Assembly (NCBI GenBank): GCA_964492925.1
Contig: CAZBMF010000008.1
Coordinates: 1-38,897 of the forward strand
Reading direction: 5' to 3'
Source of the DNA: VMCP01 sp964492925
Lineage (GTDB): Bacteria; Bacteroidota; Bacteroidia; NS11-12g; UBA955
DNA: 38,897 bases
Notes under the pieces: generated by a model
Seen by the model: the letters and a program-made list of their open reading frames with translations, nothing else
Databases searched by the model: none
What the model was told of the DNA's origin: nothing
Part shown: one piece after another, positions 34,430-38,897 of the stretch
Layout: each line of letters starts with the position of its first letter
Position numbering within the stretch: the first letter of the stretch is position 1
Program-made: the position numbers and the translations under genes

Positions 34430-35530
34430 ATGTCTTTACAATGTGGAATCGTAGGTTTGCCAAATGTTGGTAAATCAACCCTTTTTAACGCCGTATCTAG
34501 CGCGAAAGCGCAATCAGCCAACTTTCCATTCTGCACCATTGAGCCGAATGTAGGAACCATTACTGTGCCCGACCAACGAATGAATAAGTTGGCAGAGCTT
34601 GTAAATCCTCAGAATTTAGTGCCTACAACCATTGAAATAGTGGACATTGCGGGATTGGTAAAAGGAGCCTCCAAAGGAGATGGTTTGGGTAACCAGTTTT
34701 TGGGTAATATCAGAAATACTCATGCCATTTTACATGTTTTGAGATGCTTTGATGATGACAATATCATTCACGTTGATGGGTCGGTTAATCCGATTCGCGA
34801 CAAAGAAATTATTGATACTGAGTTGCAATTGAAGGATTTGGAAACTTTGGAAGCTAGAATTTCTAAAATTGCGAAGCAAGCAAGAACCGGTGGCGACAAA
34901 GAGGCTGCTAAAACTTTGGAAGTTTGTGAAGCGTACAAAGCCCATTTACTACAGGGGAAAAATGCACGTACCATTGAAATTGAAGTTGAGAAAAAAGAGT
35001 TTGTAAAAGATTTAAACCTTCTCACTGAAAAACCAGTAATGTACGTTTGTAATGTAGATCCTGAGAGTTCAATCTCTGGAAATGCTTATGTAGAACAAGT
35101 AAAAGAAGCGGTAAAGCATGAAAATGCACAAATTTTGATTATTTCCGCGGCTATAGAAGCCGAAATTGCAGAATTAGAAAGCTACGAAGACCGTAAAATT
35201 TTCCTTGAAGAAATGGGATTGACACAATCTGGTGTAGAAAAACTCATTCAAGGCGCCTATAAATTACTGAATTACATCACGTATTTCACTGTTGGAGTAA
35301 AAGAAGTTAGGGCTTGGACCATCACTGAAGGTACCAAAGCTCCAGCTGCTGCAGGTGTGATTCATACCGATTTTGAAAAAGGATTCATCAGGGCTGAAGT
35401 TATTGCCTATGAAGATTGGATTCATTACGGCTCTGAAGCTGCTTGCCGTGAGGTAGGTAAATTGCGTGTAGAAGGAAAAGAATACATCGTAAAAGATGGC
35501 GACTGCATGCATTTTAGGTTTAACGTGTAA
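34430..35530 (+). CDS. ychF: Redox-regulated ATPase YchF
   Basis: Obg-related P-loop protein that binds ATP rather than GTP and associates with ribosomes. 366 residues: G1 GLPNVGKSTLFNAV (about 8-21), the switch region with TIVDIAGL-type VDIAGLVKGASKGDGLGNQF (near 72-90), a coiled-coil insert (about 125-200), YVCNVDPESS in place of the guanine-specific NKxD, and the C-terminal TGS domain (about 280-366: YFTVGVKEVRAWTI, GVIHTDFEKGFIRAEVI). The lack of NKxD agrees with ATP use. It is 12 nt from the glmM stop. Confidence 0.95.
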   Translation: MSLQCGIVGLPNVGKSTLFNAVSSAKAQSANFPFCTIEPNVGTITVPDQRMNKLAELVNPQNLVPTTIEIVDIAGLVKGASKGDGLGNQFLGNIRNTHAILHVLRCFDDDNIIHVDGSVNPIRDKEIIDTELQLKDLETLEARISKIAKQARTGGDKEAAKTLEVCEAYKAHLLQGKNARTIEIEVEKKEFVKDLNLLTEKPVMYVCNVDPESSISGNAYVEQVKEAVKHENAQILIISAAIEAEIAELESYEDRKIFLEEMGLTQSGVEKLIQGAYKLLNYITYFTVGVKEVRAWTITEGTKAPAAAGVIHTDFEKGFIRAEVIAYEDWIHYGSEAACREVGKLRVEGKEYIVKDGDCMHFRFNV

Positions 35531-35542
35531 GCTGGGGGATTT

Positions 35543-35592
35543 AAAGGTTTATAAAGGTTTATGAGAGTTTATAAAGGTTTAGTGTAAACCAC
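35543..35592. repeat. Tandem 10-bp repeat (AAAGGTTTAT) running into a gap
   Basis: Four consecutive decamers at 35543 (AAAGGTTTAT), 35553 (AAAGGTTTAT), 35563 (GAGAGTTTAT) and 35573 (AAAGGTTTAG), then TGTAAACCAC up to the first N. It starts 12 nt after the ychF stop codon. The array may continue in the gap, as the sequence after the gap begins AGGCGTAAAC. Confidence 0.82.
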
Positions 35593-35692
35593 NNNNNNNN
35601 NNNNNNNNNNNNNNNNNNNNNNNNNNNNNNNNNNNNNNNNNNNNNNNNNNNNNNNNNNNNNNNNNNNNNNNNNNNNNNNNNNNNNNNNNNNN
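35593..35692. other. Assembly gap (100 N) between convergent genes
   Basis: Exactly 100 N between ychF and the E1 dehydrogenase gene. Unlike the gap at 23184, the flanks are not duplicated; a longer version of the decamer repeat probably broke the assembly. Any terminator of the two convergent genes would be hidden here. Confidence 0.95.
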
Positions 35693-35701
35693 AGGCGTAA
35701 A

Positions 35702-37678
35702 CTAATAACTAATTAATTCTTCCAACTTTCCTCTTAGTCGGCCCCAAGGTAAAAATTCGTCTTCAAGGGATTTTGCCAATGGGATAGGGGTATCTAAACT
35801 TCCTAATCTCATCACAGGTGCATCTAAATATACGAATAATTCTTCAGAAATCCAACTGCTGATGTCGCTGGCGATGCTTCCTGTTAAACAATCTTCAGTA
35901 AGCACCAACACTTTTCCGGTTTTCTTTACTACGTTTATAATGGTCTGTTTATCCAAAGGAACCAAAGTTCTCAGATCAATTACCGAAACTTTGAAGTTAT
36001 TCTCCTTAATCACATTTATGGCGTTTTGAACGCCCCAGCCATAGGTTACTATACAGGCATCTTGCCCAAAATCATGCACAGACGCTTGTCCCTCATCAAT
36101 TAAATAATAATCAACTGGAACTTCATCTTCTTGGGTTCTGTACAAATATTTGTGTTCGAAAAACAAAACAGGATTTGGATCTTCAATAGCCCTTAGCAAC
36201 AAACCTTTTGCGTCTCTGGCTGTTGAAGGATAATAAATTTTGAGTCCGGGCACATGGTAGAACCAAGCTTCAGTGCTTTGACTGTGAAATGGTCCCGCTT
36301 GAACCCCTGCGCCTGTTGGCATTCTCACCACCACGTCTGCTGCTTGCTGCCACCTATAATGGCTTTTTGCCATGTTGTTCACAATTTGATTGAACCCACA
36401 GCTCACAAAGTCCGAAAATTGCATTTCAACAATGGCTTTGTGCTTGCGAATCGCCAAACCATAGCCAGCCCCCAATATACTGCTTTCAGTGATGGGGGTG
36501 TTGCGAACACGCTGTTTCCCGAATCTTTCCAAAAATCCTTCAGTAGCCTTGAAAACCCCACCATATTCAGCAATATCTTGTCCCATAATTACCAAATTCT
36601 CATGTTTTTCCATTGCCTGCCATAATGCGTTTCTCACGGCATCAATCAAGCGCATGTTTTCAGTTTGAGAGTCAATGTTATCAGTGATGATAGGATTAAA
36701 TTGTGCAAAAACATCTGTCAATTCAATTTTGGTATTTGCTTGAATTTCAGGTTCTTGAAAAACGCTTTCAACTGCCAAATTGATTGAATTCAGAATTTCT
36801 GATTCTATATTTTTCTTTAATTCTGGGGTCAAATATCCCTCAGAATTAAGAAAGTCTTCGAAATTTTTCAAAGGATCTTTTGGGGCCCATTGATCAAAAA
36901 GTTCTTGAGGGACATATTTCGTACCGCTGGCTTCTTCATGTCCTCTCATGCGAAAAGTAATGGCTTCTACCAGAACGGGTCTTGGATTTTGGCGCATAGA
37001 TTCAGCTAAATCGGAGATTGCATGATAAACTTCCAAAATATTATTCCCATCAATTTGAAGGGTTTCCATTCCGTATCCTATTCCCTTGTCAATAAATTGT
37101 TGGCATTTGAATTGGTCTTGACTCGGAGTTGAAAGTCCATAACCATTGTTTTCGATAAGGAAAATCACCGGCAAGGACCAAACGGCTGCAACATTGAGGG
37201 CTTCATGGAAATCGCCTTCAGAGGTTCCTCCATCACCGGAAAAACAAACGGTTACACGTTTTTTATTTTCCAATAAATCGGCAATTGCGATTCCATTTGC
37301 AACACCCAGCATGGCCCCAAGATGGGAAATCATGCCCACAACATGGTGTTCATTTGAGCCAAAATGAAAGCTCCTATCTCTCCCTTTGGTAAATCCCGAG
37401 GCTTTTCCTTGCCATTGCGCAAACAATTGTGCATCGGTCATGTTTCTAGTGGTAAAAACGCCTAGATTTCGATGAAGCGGAAGGATATATTCATCGGGGT
37501 TAAGTGCCATTGTAATTCCAACAGAAATGGCTTCTTGTCCAATGCCGCTAAACCATTTGCCAATTTTCCCTTGACGGAGAAGAACGAGCATTCGTTCTTC
37601 AATAACACGGGGTTTGAGCAATGCCCTGTATAGGAGCATAAGTTCGGCTTCGGAAAGATTTTTCTTGTCGAAATTCAT
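35702..37678 (-). CDS. 2-oxoacid dehydrogenase E1 component, fused alpha and beta subunits
   Basis: Thiamine-diphosphate-dependent E1 that decarboxylates a 2-oxoacid and passes the acyl group to the E2 lipoyl domain. 658 residues: alpha part (about 1-310) with GQEAISVGI, HRNLG, and the ThDP motif CFSGDGGTSEGDFHEALN ... ENNGYGLS (near 145-180); beta part (about 335-658) with MRLIDAVRNALWQAM, VIMGQDIAEYGGVF, QFSDFVSCGFNQIVN, RMPTGAGVQAGPFHSQS and the C-terminal transketolase-like domain. The fusion is common in Bacteroidota. The subunit types fit branched-chain 2-oxoacid or pyruvate dehydrogenase; I cannot decide. No E2 or E3 is adjacent. It starts 9 nt after the stop of the upstream envelope gene. 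Confidence 0.88.
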   Translation of the reverse strand: MNFDKKNLSEAELMLLYRALLKPRVIEERMLVLLRQGKIGKWFSGIGQEAISVGITMALNPDEYILPLHRNLGVFTTRNMTDAQLFAQWQGKASGFTKGRDRSFHFGSNEHHVVGMISHLGAMLGVANGIAIADLLENKKRVTVCFSGDGGTSEGDFHEALNVAAVWSLPVIFLIENNGYGLSTPSQDQFKCQQFIDKGIGYGMETLQIDGNNILEVYHAISDLAESMRQNPRPVLVEAITFRMRGHEEASGTKYVPQELFDQWAPKDPLKNFEDFLNSEGYLTPELKKNIESEILNSINLAVESVFQEPEIQANTKIELTDVFAQFNPIITDNIDSQTENMRLIDAVRNALWQAMEKHENLVIMGQDIAEYGGVFKATEGFLERFGKQRVRNTPITESSILGAGYGLAIRKHKAIVEMQFSDFVSCGFNQIVNNMAKSHYRWQQAADVVVRMPTGAGVQAGPFHSQSTEAWFYHVPGLKIYYPSTARDAKGLLLRAIEDPNPVLFFEHKYLYRTQEDEVPVDYYLIDEGQASVHDFGQDACIVTYGWGVQNAINVIKENNFKVSVIDLRTLVPLDKQTIINVVKKTGKVLVLTEDCLTGSIASDISSWISEELFVYLDAPVMRLGSLDTPIPLAKSLEDEFLPWGRLRGKLEELISY

Positions 37679-37687
37679 CTCGTAAAT

Positions 37688-38779
37688 TTAAAAAACAAAG
37701 TTGAAAGAAGCACCCAAAAGTATTCCACGGGTATTTCTGTTAATGCCATTTAGCGGCAAGAAATAGGAGCCTCTAGCATCGAGTAAAACGTGTTTTGTTT
37801 TGATCAATTCTACACCCATCGATAGGTTCATTACCGGAATAAATCCAATGTTTTCATCGTTGCGTTTATTTGGAATCATGCCGCCTATGGTATAGCCTGA
37901 ATATAAATTCAAAAATTTGCGGTTTCCTCTGCCAAAATGTTTGGTATAGAAATCTTGTCCGAATTCAACTGTGAAAAATTCATTGAAAGTTTGAGGTGCA
38001 AGGGTGAGCAAGGTGTCGGTTGTAGTGGCGTTAGCATTTTGAGATTTCAGAACGCCAATTTGGAAAAAACTTTTTCCTTTTGTGAAGATGTATTTCAGGT
38101 TCATACCGGCATAAACTTCGTCGGAAATGCCCAATTTAGGATTTTCAACCATCAAATAATTGTAGGCCACACCTGGCATTTTTGCCCAGGTAATTCTTGA
38201 ATTTCCGGAGGGAACAGATTGTTCATCGCGTAAATCAAAATCCACAAAAATACGGGTTTCATTTTCTTGAATGTTGTTGAGCGTTCTATTGTGTTCTTTG
38301 ATTTTATCGAGGTAATAGTTTATTTGAGATTCGGTGTTGTTTTTTTGTTGAAAGGTAGAATCTTTGGCCCCTTTTGCCTTGATGCGTTCAATTTGTATCT
38401 GGTTATCCTCAATTTGGTTTTTTAAGTTTTTTACCGTATATTTAAGATTGTTGTTATTTTGACTTGAGCTGGTAATATATCCCAATGTTGCAAATAATGA
38501 ATCAAGGGATGTGGTTTCTGATTTTTCTGCTGTAAAATTCAATTCATAACTTCCAGAATTGAGTTGCTCATTGAGTACTTCATATTTCTTTTTTGTAATA
38601 AATTGAGACACCAAAGCTCTATTTTTTTGAAATTCTGAGGTATAAATGATGATTGTTTTGGTGGCGGAATATTGCTCACGGTTATAACTTTGTGCAGATA
38701 ATGGTCCCCAAATGGATATGCTGGAGAATAAAATAAAAAAAGTTTTTAGGCAAAATGGTTGATTTTTCATGGGGTTCAT
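37688..38779 (-). CDS. Envelope protein: DUF4349-like coiled-coil domain joined to an outer-membrane barrel
   Basis: 363 residues (or 360 from a second ATG at 38770, which gives a cleaner signal peptide, MKNQPFCLKTFFILFSSIS, cleaved after LSAQ). Residues about 32-185 resemble DUF4349: TKTIIIYTSEF, a strand-rich part, DSLFATLGYITSSS, then a long coiled coil (about 110-178, VKNLKNQIEDNQIQIERIK) and ETRIFVDFDL. Residues about 200-363 look like an outer-membrane barrel: alternating strands (AGMNLKYIFTKGKSFFQIGV, LYSGYTIGGMIP) ending LLGASFNFVF. DUF4349 proteins usually have membrane helices after the coiled coil; a barrel there is unusual. The function is unknown. It is probably co-transcribed with the E1 gene 9 nt downstream. 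Confidence 0.68.
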   Translation of the reverse strand: MNPMKNQPFCLKTFFILFSSISIWGPLSAQSYNREQYSATKTIIIYTSEFQKNRALVSQFITKKKYEVLNEQLNSGSYELNFTAEKSETTSLDSLFATLGYITSSSQNNNNLKYTVKNLKNQIEDNQIQIERIKAKGAKDSTFQQKNNTESQINYYLDKIKEHNRTLNNIQENETRIFVDFDLRDEQSVPSGNSRITWAKMPGVAYNYLMVENPKLGISDEVYAGMNLKYIFTKGKSFFQIGVLKSQNANATTTDTLLTLAPQTFNEFFTVEFGQDFYTKHFGRGNRKFLNLYSGYTIGGMIPNKRNDENIGFIPVMNLSMGVELIKTKHVLLDARGSYFLPLNGINRNTRGILLGASFNFVF

Positions 38780-38897
38780 AACATATTTGCTACAATTTTA
38801 ATTTTTTTTTGCAACCTTTTCTATTTTTCCCGTCATAATTCTGAAGCTACTTGTTAACAAATGAGGAAATCATATCCGGATGTATCAAAAATGATCG
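38780..38897. other. Upstream end region without a recognised gene
   Basis: The last 118 bases are AT-rich, with a T10-type run near 38803 on the plus strand. On the minus strand TAAAATTG (near 38796) is one mismatch from TAnnTTTG and could be the -7 box of the envelope gene. Nothing else is recognised. Confidence 0.4.

Noticed and set aside
35543..35592. Decamer array as a CRISPR
   Set aside because: The units are 10 bp with no spacers, and no cas gene is present.
36254..36625. Plus-strand open frame of 123 codons
   Set aside because: It lies inside the E1 dehydrogenase gene on the other strand and has a low-complexity composition with no family motif.
1..38897. tRNA, rRNA, phage, insertion sequence or defence genes
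   Set aside because: No cloverleaf, rRNA-like stretch, transposase, integrase or known defence domain was recognised; every long open frame not listed as a gene is a shadow of one that is.

Overview
The window comes from a member of the phylum Bacteroidota, probably a draft or metagenome-derived assembly because it contains three runs of N. The evidence is three proteins with a type IX secretion (T9SS) C-terminal sorting domain, a TonB-dependent receptor next to HmuY-like proteins, Bacteroidota-type families (DUF4294, DUF4296, DUF4389), fused E1 alpha/beta dehydrogenase and fused formiminotransferase-cyclodeaminase, MutS2, and promoters of the Bacteroidota form TTTG-N19-TAnnTTTG. I cannot place it below phylum. 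There are no rRNA, tRNA, CRISPR, phage or transposase genes: this is mostly housekeeping sequence with a few accessory transport and surface genes.

Layout. 1-3728: the 3' part of a giant modular T9SS surface protein, closed by two strong hairpin terminators. 3896-6272: divergent aspartate kinase and fructose-1,6-bisphosphatase. 6259-12693 (minus strand): a five-gene operon, read from the right as secreted HmuY-like protein with T9SS signal, TonB-dependent receptor, HmuY-like lipoprotein, TolB-like propeller, recO. It looks like a haem/iron uptake cassette with recO at its tail. 12878-15471: HscA-like Hsp70 and a small outer-membrane barrel protein. 15504-18543: mtaB, lgt and a DUF4294 gene. 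18548-20658 (minus): FecCD permease and its binding protein, without an ATPase. 20743-22931: FtsB/DivIC-like protein, dnaN with an apparent internal deletion, and an outer-membrane protein. 23024-24671 (minus): DUF4389 membrane protein broken by a false assembly gap, and the YggS-type PLP protein. 24693-30181: DUF4296 lipoprotein, mutS2, folD, queE and a serine hydrolase. 30202-32871 (minus): T9SS surface protein and ftcD. 33038-35530: phosphoglucosamine mutase and ychF. 35702-38779 (minus): E1 dehydrogenase fusion and an envelope protein that joins a DUF4349-like domain to a barrel.

Main points for a second look: (i) eight genes have a TAnnTTTG -7 box only 4-13 nt before the start codon, which predicts leaderless or nearly leaderless mRNAs; (ii) the operon encodes two HmuY-like paralogues with different export routes, one T9SS-secreted and one lipid-anchored; (iii) DnaN lacks about 20 residues of domain I; (iv) the 100-N gap at 23184 is flanked by an exact 55-bp duplication, and merging the copies restores an intact gene; (v) short GTTTA-rich tandem repeats lie directly downstream of two genes, one of them running into another assembly gap; (vi) a perfect 17-bp palindrome lies between two minus-strand genes.
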